From positions 124,001 through 188,000 of the forward strand of contig MCFL01000016.1 in assembly GCA_002102555.1 (NCBI GenBank): 64,000 nucleotides of DNA. Reading direction: 5' to 3'. The position numbers and the translations under genes are program-made. The notes below the pieces were generated by a model. The model did no database searches and was not told where the DNA came from. It saw only the letters and a program-made list of their open reading frames with translations. This document shows positions 38,946 to 51,701 of this stretch, in pieces. Origin of the DNA: Catenaria anguillulae PL171. Its lineage: Eukaryota > Blastocladiomycota > Blastocladiomycetes > Blastocladiales > Catenariaceae. Position 1 is the first letter of the stretch. Each line of letters opens with the position of its first letter.

Positions 38946-41900
38946 TTAGGGGAACTTTGCCTGGACAGCCTTTGCCAGCTTTGCGGCGTGAGCCCCTGCT
39001 CCCGCAGCCTGTACAGCCTCGGCCGCCGCCTTGAGCGGCGCCGGATCCTTGGCATACGCAACACCTGCCGTCAAAATGGCGGCGATAGTTTGCACGGCCT
39101 GCAGGTCGCGGTCACCACCAGAAACAAGCCCGGCCAGCTCGGCCAACAGAGCGTCGGGCCGAGGGTGCAATCCCAAGAGCGTCGTCAACGCATCCTGTGC
39201 CTTGGCAAGCACCTTGACATCGTCCGTCTCCAGCTGCTTAACGAGCGTTCGCGACAACTGCGGAATAAAAGGCTTGAGCATGAGTGACACGCGCTTGAGC
39301 AGCAGCGTGATGGCCTCGAGAATGAGGGCCTTGACAATGCCCGTGACACGATCGCCCAGAATACGAATGAGCGGGCCAGTCATGCCCGTGACGTGTGCGC
39401 GAAGGTTGGCGCCAGGTGTCAGCGTGATGATGAGAATCAGGGCACGCACGGCTTGTTCCTTGTGCGCACCGTACATGAGCGTATGCAAGACAATGGCCAG
39501 CGCTGGGGCGGGTCCACGCGGGTGTTGGGCAAACACGGAAAGCGGGGCGTACTCGGAACCGTCATCGGCCGAGGAGGATGCCTTGATGGCGGTAAAGTGC
39601 TTGGCGAGGGCATTGGCCACCGTGGACACGTACGACTCGAGCTCGTCTTTGGGAATGCTCTTGACGAGAGCATCCAAGGACTCGTACAGGACGGAGACAA
39701 GAGCAGCATCCTCCGTGTTGATTTCGGCGAGCAACCAAGAGAGCCACTGGACGCGGTAATACTGCGTGGCGTGCGGGGCCAACGAGCCGATTGCTTGAGC
39801 AACACCGTAAATGCACGATTCGCGGGCATCTTCCAGTACTTCAGACAAGTCGCCCAAATCATCCTCGTCAACCTCATGCGACAAGAGCGCCTTGAGTGCG
39901 GGAGCGACATGCTCATTGTATTGTGCGAGGAGCGACTCGAGCACGCCCGCCGTCTTGCGGCCAAGCGAGCTCACCGACAAGAGCGACGCCAACGCCGTGC
40001 ACGATGCCTCATCGACCTTGGCCAACAGCGATGGCAACAGGACGGGCAAGACAACGTGACCACGGACCGACATGACGTGCTGCAAACCAGACAAGGAATC
40101 GGGCAAGTCCTTGAGCATGGGCAGCAGGACGGCATCAATGCAAGAGGTACCCGTCTGGTGCAACAACTCGTCAAACGCCGACGCACCGGCACCGCGCACT
40201 TCCTCGGACGGATGCTTGAGGGCCCACGAAACGATCCCTGTGACCTCGTCGCGATGCTCCGTAGTTCCTTGGCGACCCGTGGCCTTCATGATGTGAATCA
40301 GGGCCATGCAGGCGCCGCGCGGGGTTTCTTGGAGCGACTTCTTGAGCAGAGGCAACAATTGACCCAGGATGCTGTCGCCGAGCTTCCGCACAATGTCGAC
40401 CAGGGTTTGCTGCACCGTGTTGACAATTTCCTCGAGCTCGTCCACCTCCACAAGCGCATCGTCATCGCTGTCGGACCCGTCGCCAACGGCAGACACCGGC
40501 TCGCGCGCAAGGTACTCAAGAATGATGGACAAGAGCACGGGCAAGATTTCCTTGAGCTGGCGCGGCGTGTTGGAGACGAGCATGCGCCACACATTGTTGG
40601 CGGTTTGGCGCACTTGGCCGCTGGGGTCGGCACGCAAAATGTACAAGGCCGAGAGCGTGCGGTGATACATTTCGAGGCCGAGCGTTTCGACGAGCTGCTT
40701 GATTTGCTGGGTGTGGGTTTGTGCATGCTGCTGCTCGTCATCGTCGGAATCCGAGTCCGAGTCGTCACTGTCGCCCTCGGAACCGTCCTTGTCGGCACCG
40801 TCCTCACCAGAGTAGTCGTTGCCCAACTTGGCCGATTTCTTGACGCGCTGACCCATGATGCGGGCAAGCATGTCGCCCAACAATTGCACCGACGATTGGC
40901 GAATGCGCCACGACGGATCGTACACACCGCGAATGAGCTCGGGCAAGAGCAAGTCGATGGCCTTGGCGTTGAACATTTCGATAAGAATTTGAGCGGCACG
41001 CAGGGCAGAGTCGCGCACAAGTTCGGATTCGTCCGACAAACCGGCCAGGATTGCGGGCAACGTCTGCGTGATGTAGTCCGTGTACTGGTTGCCGAAAGTG
41101 CTGGGCAAGAACACGAGCAAGACCAAGTAGCCGTCGCGGCGTCCCGAGTTGAGACCCTCGAGAATGGTTGGCATCCACTTGTCCAAATGCTCCTTGCCGA
41201 GAGCAGCGAGGACCTCGGACAAACCTTGAGCGGCACCCGACTTTTCCACGGCCGACGAGTTGGCATTGTCGAGCACGGCAAACAGCTCAGATACCAACGA
41301 CGGGAACTGGGCGTAGCCGAGGTTGCGAACCAACACACCGAGCGTGCGGCAAGCAATGGAACGAGTCTTGGGTACAGTGTCGGCAACAACTTGCAAGAGG
41401 GCAGGCATAAACTTGGGCGAGTAGTGCAACAAATCCCTTGGCGAGGTCAGACTGGTCAAGTTGCCCAAGATCTGAGCAGCGAGGCACTTCATGTCGGCCG
41501 AACGACCAAGCAATCCTTGCAGCACGACGGGCGCCACAAGCGCCAATGCGGGAGGGTCCAAATAGTGCTCAAACGTGGTCACGCACAAGGCCTGCAATGC
41601 CGGCAACGTCTTGTTTCCACCCTGCACGAGGGCGTCCATCAACATGCTAACCATGACCTCAATCTCGGGCGTGGTGATCACGGACGAGAAAGTGCCGAGC
41701 GCATCCTTGGCAGACTTTGAGACTTGCAAGTGCGAGTCGCCCATGGCTTCGAGCATGGCGGGGATGAGCACAGGCAACGTAGCCGACAACTTGTCAGACG
41801 AGCAGTAGGCCATGGACGAGAGCAGCTCCACACTGGCCTTCTTGGTACGCCAAGCATCCGATTCGAGACCGCGCATGAGAGTAGGCATGAGCAACTTGAC

Positions 41901-44900
41901 AGCGTGCGTCGAAATGTTCTTCATCATGATGCGTGCGGTATCAATCGTGGCTTCACGAACCGCCGTGTTGGTGTCTGAGAACAAGTTGAGCAAGGCCGGG
42001 GTGATGATGATGAGCCAGGGTTCAAACTGCAACATTCGAACCAGGAAAACGATAGTGAGATCCATGTCCATCTGAACAGCGAAACGAAACAATGTAAAAA
42101 AAAGCGTACCAAGCGACCAGCAGACAAGGTGCAGCACTCGAGCAACAACAATCCACCCTGACGGGCGGCAACATCCTTGCTCCCCAACTTTTCCTTGATG
42201 AGCTCAATCATCTTGAGCTGCACAAACAAGTCACGGTGCTCGGCAACCAATCCGGCAACACCATAAGCGGCACCGCGCTGCACACCATACTTGGACTCGG
42301 CAAACAGCATGGTGTCCAATAAGCGCTGTGCCAATCCCTTGGGATCCACGGGCAGCTGTGCCAGGCACTTTGCAACGGCAACCTGCACGCTCTCGGACGG
42401 CGTGCGCAACGCATCGACGAGCAGCTGCACAATCTCTCTGAGCTTGGGATCCGACCCAGACAAGTGCGCAGCGCACTCGCCCGTCAACACCACCACAGCC
42501 TCCCTCACGTCGTCCGACTTGTGGTTGGCATACGATTGCAACACGGGAATAAACTCCTTGTTGGGGTGCGCGTGAGCGTATGCGCGCAGAGCACCGAGCA
42601 AATGATGCCTGACCTCGGGCGACGGGTCGTCCAGCTGGGGCACCCACGTCTTGAGCGGGCCAGCAGACCCAGACAAGTGGGGGGCAAGGGCACCCAAGCA
42701 TTCAAGCAAACCCAATCGCGGGGTCACTGTGTCCTTTTCGACCTTGATGGGCATGCCAAACTCGTCCTTGAGCTGCGGAATATACGTGGCGGCCTTGCAC
42801 CGCTTGGTGATGCTCGTGAGCAGCGAGTCGGCAATCGCCTTGGACGCCTCCGGGTCGCGGGCGAGCAGGTCGGTCAAGAATGCGGCAGCGCACGAGGCAA
42901 GTGCAGCGGTTTCCGACAAGACGAGCAGTTCTTCGACCGCGTCGAGCTCCACGTGCAACTGATGCTTGTCAACGACGGCCTTGGCCAAATCGACATACTC
43001 GGGATGGGCACCAAGCACGTGCATGAGAACATGCATCTTGCGCGGCCATTCTTGCATGTCGGCAGGCTTTTTCACGTACAAGAGAGCTTCCAGGCAGGCA
43101 GCAATCACGTGTTCCATGCCAGCATTGGTTTCACACTCGGACAGAAGAATGTCGAGCTGATCCGCAGTCGTGGCCGGGTTGGCATGGCAAAGCGTCACGA
43201 GAGCTTCGTGGGCCTTGGCTTGAGTTTGCTTGCGCCAGATGCGCATCATATTGAGCACGGTGCGCATGACGGCCGACACGGGGAACAAGGGCGAGACGGC
43301 CAAGGTTGCGTTTTGGGCGAAAATGTCGACAGTGAAAGCAACGTGATCAAGAACCTGTAGTGAGTGAGGGACAAGCGTGAGAAACAACTCGCCCACTACC
43401 AAATGGAAACAGAAACGACGAAATGAATGCGAATTGAATCAACGTACGCGGTTCAAAACAGACTTGTCCGTTGTCCTCGTCCTCTTCTTTGCCAACTCAA
43501 CGACCCGCTCCAACACCTCGTAGACAATCACGAACGTCACAGGGCTCATGGGCTCCTGTTGCGTCTTCATGGTGACTTGGAACATGACACTGGAAATCAA
43601 GTCGTCCAAACTGGCCGTCACATCGACCTTTGCCTCAGATCCAATGGGCGGCAACGTCACCAGCAAGGTCGCAAGCGTTTCGTGCACCGAGCTAATCGAT
43701 TCGTCCAAGCACTTGCACACGGCCGTCCACGTGGCCACCAAATCTGGGTTTTGGAAATCGGTCATGGACTGCAACACGCCCATGATGGGCGAAATGACGG
43801 CATCGAGCGACGAGTTGTGTGCCGTGACGGAACGCAGCAATGAAAGGGCAAGTGGAATGTGGTTGACAATCTTGGGCACTTCCACCGCCACGGGTGCAGC
43901 AGCAGCAGCAGCAGCAGCGGCCGCGGCCGCGGCCGCGCCCTTCTTACCGCCCGCGCCGGCCGCAGATCCGGGACGCTTGGCGCCCTTTCCACCAGCGGAC
44001 ACGGGCGAGGGTGCGCTGACTGCCAACTCGGCGGCGCGTTCCTCGGCCTCCTCGGCCAACCGCTCGCTTTCCCGTGTCTCGTCGACCAGTTTGACAGCCA
44101 TCTCAACCATGGGTGTAACCAATTCGCCGTCAATCCACACCAGGGTTGCTGCGGCCCGCAAAGCCGCCAACCGTTCCCACTCGGCATCGCTGAACAAGCC
44201 CTGGCGCACGATTTCTTGTGCCTCCTCGGCGCGGGAATGCAGCCACTGGTCCAAATGATGCACCTTGGCATGGAACGCAAGCGCCGCCCACGTGTCCTCG
44301 GGAATCGCCGGATGGTGAGCAAACAAGAGCAGCGGAAGTAGGGCGTGCTCGGACTTGATGTGGTGCAAAAGCGCCAGGTACTGCTTGCGAGCCGTGGGTG
44401 ACGAGGCCAGCGGTAAAGCAAATTGAGCTGTAGGAGAGGGCACCGCGGAAAGGACCTTGGCCAACACGGCGTACAACCGCGGGTGCGCCATGAGGGCCGG
44501 CGACATGTGCACAGCGTGGGGCGAGGCGAGAATGAGTGCCATGGCGTGGTCGGCTTGTGCGTCCGACAAGACAGCCGGTTCGTCCAGAGCAATCAGATCC
44601 GACACGGCATACACAAAGTACTTGTCAACACCGGCAGTCGATTTGACGCTGGTAAGCGCCGTGACCTTTTTCGCGTCGCGCTTGGCATCAAACGCACCCG
44701 CACGCAGCACATGCGCCAGAGCCACATGATCGGCCGCGGTCGCCAACTTGTCGGCGGGCACTACATTGCCTGCATCCAACCACGCGGCCAACACGGGCTT
44801 GCGGATCTTTTCCGTGACACGCACCCAAGCCGTTGCAATAACAGCCGAGGCCTGGTCGGGATAATGCGCAAGCACTTCAAATGCACATGTGGCGACGATA

Positions 44901-46225
44901 TCGTTGGTTTCCGTCTTGACGAGCTTGGCAAGCTGGTCCACATCGGCGGTCGACAAGCGGACCGCGGGCGGGCGCAGCGACTGGTACACGTTGAGCTTGA
45001 CTTGCCAGGACGGGCACCGCGGGATGGTGGCCAGGGCTTTGGCCGTGAGGACGGCTTGCGATTTCGGGTCTGAGGCGGCCAATGCGGTCCACAATGACGC
45101 AAACACAGATCGCGCGAGCAGGGCGTTGGTCTCGTTGGAGGAGATGAGCTGGTTGGCGATCGAGGTGGCGATCGAGTCGGTGATGGTGAGGGGTTGCTCG
45201 GGTGATGCAGATGCGGCAACAGCGGGCAGGTAGGCCGTGAGGAAGGGAAGAATGACTTCCGGAGCGCGCAACAGTGCTTTTTCAGCAGTGGCAAAGACGG
45301 TCGACGGCGAGAGATGTTTCAAGAGCGGGGCGAGCTTGTGCTGTTTCATGTCAAGATATGGTACGTCAGTAAGAGAGGTTCATCGAAGGCAAAAATGAAA
45401 AAAAAGGATACAGGGTTGTCGAGAAAAGCGAACGCAACGTACGAAAACCGACTTGGGAGCAGCCAACTTGCACAAGACGAGGTGCTTGAGTACCACTTCG
45501 GTCCACTTGTCTTCCCATTGCGCATGCCCAACGACCAATACCCGTGCCAATTCGGCCAACGCGCCATGAATCACTGTCAAATCCTGGCCGAGCTGATCCG
45601 CCAAGACCCATTGAGCAACCTTGGGTGCCAATTGGCGACCCGCTGCGCTTGTCCAAAGGAACTTTGTGCCGGAAAACACATTGACAAACTTGGTGACCGT
45701 CTCACCCGAACTTGTTGTCGAGGTCCGGGCAGCATCCGGATGATGCAGCGCCATGCCCACAAGGTTGCAATGAATTGCAAACAGCTTTGCCGGCATGCTC
45801 TCGCCCAAGACTCGAATGCACTCGACGACAAACTGATCGGCGTACAGAATGGATGCCAGCGGAACCAAGTAGGATGCCTTTCCACCACTTGCCGGCTTGA
45901 CAATGATTGCATCGACCGACTTGACGGTAGCCTCAATCAGGGCCATGCGAGACTTGCCCGTGGCAGCAGCGAGCGCCAACCGAAGCACCTCGACTGGATC
46001 GGCACGGTCCCGCTTCGACAACACGGCATAACGATGGATCACGAGCGGGAGAAGCGACCGAATAACGTCTGGTTGAAGCACACGCGGGTCGTGCTCATCG
46101 CACAAGGGGGCGTATTCGTCGGCGATCCATGCGTGGAGGGCTTGGCCGCCGCATGTGGAGCCTGCGAGGTGCAGCAGGTACGGGGTCGGGTCAGCAGCGA
46201 CGGGGTCGCCGTTGGTATCGGCCAT
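38946..46225 (-). CDS. GCN1: eIF2-alpha kinase activator GCN1
   Basis: Four exons: 46225-45443, 45340-43448, 43354-42110, 42026-38946. All junctions are in phase 0, giving 2333 residues. The protein is built of HEAT repeats throughout. The EF3-like central block is clear (MLQFEPWLIIITPALLNLF, AVREATIDTARIMMKN, WRTKKASVELLSSMAYC, ALVAPVVLQGLLGRSAD, KSGAAQGLSEVLAALG, LLPELIRGVYDPSWRIRQSS). GCN1 binds ribosomes and GCN2 and transmits uncharged-tRNA and ribosome-collision signals in the amino-acid stress response. In exon 2 a Gly/Ala/Lys-rich insert ends in about 15 consecutive alanines (near 43890-43940). The extreme N-terminus is shorter than in animals. Its 3' end is duplicated at 35267-35912. 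Confidence 0.96.
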
Positions 46226-46747
46226 GTTTTGCGTGCAAACGGGGTCAAGAAGAATGGTTGTCCGTCGGCGGCAGCTGAGAAGTCGCACTGACGAGAAATT
46301 TCATGGACTAATGGACTTGTTGGCCCAGTCTCATTGAACTCTTTCTCTCTCAAATTCTCTCTTCGACTTGGCCATAATGTTTGTCTCTCGCCGCGGGCCA
46401 TGTGTTGTGCCGATCGTTCCATGCCTATTCCTCAACCCTTCCTGCTCACGTGCCCCAACCACGGCACCTCGATCGCTCCCCGTTTTACTCACAGTCAAGG
46501 TCACGCACAGAGTTGTCCGCACCGAAAAGCTGGCCCCCAAGTTCCAGCGTCTTCGATTCGACCCGTTCCCACACTCTTCCTGACAGACTCGTACATCTAC
46601 CGCAGTACCTCATAGTCAAATCGGCGACTAAGGATCAGCCACCACACACATGGCACGACACGACGCGTAGCGCTCATCGTCACTTTGCGCATTCCCATGA
46701 AAAACGTCTGCCAATCGTTTTCCCCAGTACCCCATTAGACAAGCACA
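46226..46747. promoter_or_regulatory. Divergent promoter region of GCN1 and the 46748 gene
   Basis: About 520 bases between two divergent start codons. Plus-strand frames here have no domain and are not called. Confidence 0.45.
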
Positions 46748-48835
46748 ATGGAGGATGCTCAAGGTCCACCCCCTGAGTGCGCAACTGCATTGCTCGACCG
46801 TCAAGACGTTGGCGCATTTCTGTCCGCATCTCAGCCACAATACCACGCCTACGTCAAGGGTCGGCGACTCCGCCCGCTCGTAACACACAGCCGGCCCTCA
46901 CTCGCCAACGCTGGTTTGCATATCCCACCCATTGGTTCTCTGAGAAAAGACCACCCGAGTTTCACATCCACCTCTGTCGCGTCAGCACCTGCCTCGTCCA
47001 TCGACTCTGGCCTCGCTGGCTCACTCGGATCGATTGAACGCAAATTCGACCAATCACCTTCGCTTGACACATCGTCGGCCAGTCAACTAGCGGAAGAAAA
47101 CACGAGAACGAGTACCGCGACAGTTGCTGGGTCTGCAAGACGGGGTCCCAGGGCATCGTCATCTGGACCACCAAGAGCCTTTGCTACTCGCTTCAGTAAG
47201 AGCCTACTCGAATCACACCCTGTTTCCAAAAACACGGCTGACAGCAACATGGAGGCACCAACCAGACCGATCGTCATGCGCAAGGGGACCCCGTGCGCCT
47301 CGCGTGAAATGGTATAGACATTGAAAAGTGACTCACAAAGCATATTCAAGCACCTGACATTCCTCTTGACGTCTGAATCCCAGGAACCCACCACTGCGGC
47401 CATCATTGAAGAACCGAACGACCCAACCCCAACTGTACCTCCGACAACTGCCCTGCATCGTCCTCCGACTCTTGGTGTGACCCCATCAAGTATTCAGGCT
47501 GCTCCAGCAGAAAAGGTTTCCCAAGCATTTCACACTGCTCTTAACGAAGCACAGACCCGCGAAAACACCATGATCAACACCCGTCGTATTCCGCCCAATT
47601 TGGACGAAATCAACAAATCGCTTGGTCTAGGAGGCTCTGCCCCTGTCGACAGCACAAGTGACTCGGTTGAGGATGGCGAAAAAGAGGAGGATGCTCCGGT
47701 TGACGCAGAAGGCAAAGTGCACTGGCGGCAACGGTTGGCGTCTCATCGGACCATATCTCAGGCAACAATGACAACGACAACGAGCATACTTGAGGATGAG
47801 GAGTATGAGAGCGACATGTGTGGTGGGGACGGTCGGGGAGATGCAGCGAGCAAGGACCAGCCCAAGGAACCGGTGGCGACACCTCTCCTGCTTCAAGTCT
47901 CTGAAAAGCCGACGGTCGTTGTTGTGCCTGCTGTGACCGTGTCGGAGCCACTCCCTGCTGTGCAGACATCATCAGTTCTCAATGAGCCCACACCTCCGGT
48001 ATCCCCGCAAATCATTAAACTCATTCCTGACTCGCTCCTCTTGTCTCCTCCGCAAGGCCCGCCCGAGCCCATTGTGACATCGCTCCCACCTGTCGCTGAC
48101 CTTGTCGACATTCCTCTTAATAAGCCATCCACCCTCGCCGCCTCGTCGTCCAACATTGCCGCCCACGCCAAGCTCGGGGACGTGCACCACCAAGAAATGC
48201 ACATTGTGACCGCTGCCGACACGACCGATCTGTCGTACTCGTCACTTTCCGAGTTCCCAACCGCACGCGCCGTCTTGCCGGTACAACCAACACCCACAGT
48301 GCACACGTCCAACTTGGACGCCTGCCCATCGGTCAAGGTTCAACGCCCACCGTCATCCAAACTCGCGCTAACCATTCACGAGCTCATGAACCAACGCAAG
48401 CAAGCGTCAACCAAGGAATCCCAGTCCCTCCCGGCCGCCGCAATCGACCGCCGCGACTCTGCGCTCGCACGGTCAAACTCGTCTGTGAAACCCGGCATGC
48501 GCGAAACCGTTGCGCGCATTTTGCAGTCGACTCTGTCGCGGTCGTCAGCATCGTCATCCACAGACGTGGCAGCGTCTGATGTCCAGGGAGTCGACCGCGG
48601 CAGCGGTGTGAATGCGCCTGTGGATACCGTGCCCGTGATGGATGTTGGGTCGTCGTCGCCCAACGCGTCAGTCCGTTCCATTGCTCCATCGCACAAGTCA
48701 CGCACCGCAAGTAATGCCAGCAGTCGGACAAAGAGGAGATGGTGGGCGAGGTTGTTTGGTGGAATCGGCGGCGAAATGGGACAAGGAGCCGCTGCGATGA
48801 GCGGTCAAGAGCGTCCAGATGGCCAGGTCAATTGA
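46748..48835 (+). CDS. Uncharacterised disordered protein with basic C-terminal motif
   Basis: Exons 46748-47311 and 47384-48835 are separated by a 72-nt intron (GTATAG...CCCAG), giving 671 residues. Almost the whole chain is low-complexity, rich in Ser, Thr, Pro and Ala (TSTSVASAPASSIDSGLAGS). It has short conserved-looking islands: RRIPPNLDEINKSLGL, KVHWRQRLASHRTISQ and PGMRETVARILQSTLSRSS. It ends with a tryptophan-rich basic patch (KRRWWARLFGGIGGEMGQ) that could be membrane-associating. The KVHWRQRLASHR island could be a short binding motif. No family is recognised. Base composition matches the neighbours. Confidence 0.65.
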
Positions 48836-50166
48836 CATGTTGTTCCGATGAGGTGGCTGACTGGTTGACGTCGCGAGTTGGTGTCATGCTGCCTTCCAGT
48901 GGTGATTTATTCCTTGAGACCTGATTTGGGTCTACTCTTTCGCTTGCCCTCACGGAGTTGTTTCGGTTGCTCTGTACCAGATGTACTGATCTGTGCTCCT
49001 CCATCGTGCAATCACGGAGCAATCCCTCATAAAGCAAGGCAAGGTACCGGGTCATCATCATTTCGGAGGGGCCAATGCTGTTGAAAATTTTTAAATACCT
49101 CCGAGAGTCGTTCAACGTCATATTCGCGTTTGATGCAAGCCGAGTTGCAAGCCAAGTGAGATGAGAGGGACGACGTGCCGACACGAGGACACTGACGTAA
49201 GTAAGATCCCGCTAACGTTCGCAGGTAGATGCATACGAGCCAAAAGATTGGCCATTCGCGTGGCGGCATGGGTCAACAATAGAAACATGCCGTGATTCGA
49301 CATATATCGTCAACGGCTGTCGAGCTGTGTAAATACGGTACGGGTCGTGGTTCGCTCGTTGGCTTCACAGGTAAGTACATAGCCGTGTCTGACTTTGGTG
49401 CGGACGCGTTTAATCGTGGCTGGTTTCCATTCCGTCCCATTCTTCCTAGCCGAATACGCCGAGCTCGCTCGGATGGTCACTGCTGAATGTGAATCTGCGC
49501 ATTGTTCCTTGAACGGAATCGGCTCGCCTTTGACCCGTTTATACGCAAGTGGGACCATCCGACCGATCCGACCGCTAGCGTGTACGGCGTGGCAGTGAAG
49601 CAATGCAGTATCGCGGCAATTCGCTGCCCGGCAAAATGGGTCAAGGTTGAGCATCATGATTACTCTACAATGATTGTGGAACAGTCTTCTTTGTGACGGG
49701 ATCAATCGTCTACATTTGAGTCAATTTCGCAGAAATAGACGACAAACAGCTCACCATTTGCGCCTCGCATTTATGAATTCCTGGCGTGACCTTGTGCATG
49801 TCCGCTACATACCTTTCTGCATCCACCCCCACTGTGTGGCACCGATCCCATTCGGATATGTCCCACACCCTTGTTAACCGAGTCCCTTGGCATCCGGACC
49901 TACAACATCCACCTTGAGGTGCATTGGCACATGAAGAAGGGAGGTCTGGGTACAAATACTGAGGTTTGTCCCCTGCCCCTCATCTCCCAATCTGCTCCAA
50001 TAAATCCATTCCAAAAATTTCGGCTTCTGTAGACCAGAGCCTTCTCTGCCTCCTTTTCCTTTCGTAGATCAACTTATTTGCCAACGGCTAGATTGCCCTT
50101 GACCCCCACATCTAATCCGACCCACACTCGCAATCGCTCCCCGATACACGTGCTCATTTGTCCATC
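48836..50166. other. Gene-free interval (1.3 kb)
   Basis: No supported gene on either strand. The final ~120 bases before 50167 are pyrimidine-rich with ACA-type sequence just before the ATG, as expected for the leader of the next gene. Confidence 0.5.
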
Positions 50167-51307
50167 ATGACCTCCTTCAACCTCGTTTCACTTCTCGCCC
50201 TTGTCGCACTGGTTGCCACATCGGTCAATGCACACATGATGATGTCTGGTGGGCACTCGTTCTTTCATGTTTCTGTTGTTTCCCACCACATTTACATGCA
50301 GCTGATCTGTGTCGAACTATCACTCGCGTCTCACAGACCCCGCTCCTCGCCAGTCCAAAGGCAACCCCGGCCCCGGTGGTCAGATCGACTTTGACTACCC
50401 GTCCCCGCTTGGTACATTCCCGTGCAAGGGTTATCCCGCACAAGCCCCTGTCAAGACTGTCGCCGCTGGCTCCTCGCTCCCGATCACCTTGTCTGGCGGC
50501 GCTCCGCACGACGGCGGCCATTGCCAATTTGCGCTCTCGTACGATGGCGACAAGACCTTTGTTGTCATCAACACCATCATTCGTGAATGCATGCGCCGCT
50601 CCAACCCATTCCAGACGACCATCACGATTCCGGCCACGGCTCCGTCGGGCAAGGCGACGCTCGCCTGGACTTGGGTAAGTTTCCATCTTTCTTGACTCAC
50701 ATGCCAGGAACTTGAACCGAGACTAATCATGAAAACATAGATCAACGCTGTCGGAAATCGCGAATACTACATGTCTTGCGCGGATATCCAAATCACGGGC
50801 GGATCGGGCCCCTCCGGGTCGCTTTCAGGTCCCGAATTGCTGGTCGCTCACTTGCCTGGCTTCAACCAGTTTTCGTTCCCCGAGTTTGGAGGCAACTCGC
50901 CCGACCGGCGCGAGCTGTTCGACCAGCGCCGCACTATCACAGTCCGCGGCAACGGCCAGTCTTCGGGTGGCGGCGGTAGCGGCAACCGTCCTCAACCTCC
51001 CGCACCTCAACCGCAACCGCCCACGCGCCCTCAACCTCCTCAGCAACCGCCCACTCGCCCGCAGCCACCGCAGCAACCGTCGCCGCGTCCGCAACCGCCC
51101 ACGCGTCCCCAGCCGCCCGCCAAGGACCAACTCGATGGTGGCGATGCAGGCGCGGCTTGTACCGCTGGCCAGCTCAAGTGTACCAAGGGCGGGCAAGCGT
51201 ACATGGTGTGCAACTTTGGCAAGTTCCTTGAGATGCCGCTGGCGGCCGGAACAAAGTGCGAGGCTGGCGCGAATGCTGGCGAGATCAAGATTGCTGCTGC
51301 CAGGTAA
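50167..51307 (+). CDS. Secreted AA11-type lytic polysaccharide monooxygenase with C-terminal Cys-rich module
   Basis: Exons 50167-50248, 50337-50674 and 50741-51307 give 328 residues. A signal peptide (FNLVSLLALVALVATSVNA) is cut just before His23, so the mature chain starts HMMMSDPAPRQSKGNPGPGG. That is the copper-binding N-terminal histidine of LPMOs. The second brace histidine is probably His85 in GGAPHDGGHCQF. Family AA11 wording continues with FPCKGY, ATAPSGKATLAWTWINAVGN and REYYMSCADIQI. A long (PQPPTRPQ)-type proline linker leads to a small module with CTAGQLKCTKGGQAYMVCNF and a final GTKC, resembling chitin-binding add-ons of AA11 enzymes (X278-like). The expected action is copper-dependent oxidative cleavage of chitin, outside the cell. 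Choosing the acceptor at 50336 is what restores the conserved N-terminus. Confidence 0.88.
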
Positions 51308-51701
51308 ATGAGAAGCCGGGAATGTGACTGTACCCATCGCTTGGTGGATTTGAATTCCGTTCCTTAAACGATTTCTGTTCAAATGTCCTCTGGTTATTGT
51401 TTCTTTTCCTGTTCTATTTTACTTCTGCACAGGCCGTCCGTGCTTCATTTCCATTGTGGTATACGTACATGTGTCCTTGTCCAAGCACGAGATCAGACTG
51501 GCAGGCCTTCTTTACTCGCAGCTGAGGTTTTCTGGAGTTTGTGTGCAGTGCGAACCAGTCCGCGCTTCAAGTCGCGTCAAATCGACAGACTTTTTTTTTC
51601 CGATCTGATGTGTGTTTCGCAAATCAGATGGCGACCAAAGCAACACATAGTACTCGCAGGCCTCTCCATACTATGTATACGTATTTCCTTTTTTCTTATC
51701 A
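51308..51701. other. Intergenic
   Basis: 3' flank of the AA11 gene and leader of the HSCB gene, T-rich. No gene seen. Confidence 0.45.

Noticed and set aside
39393-41720. 775-codon open frame on the plus strand
   Set aside because: It lies antisense to the long GCN1 exon, which has clear HEAT-repeat homology. The open antisense frame follows from GC-rich codon use.
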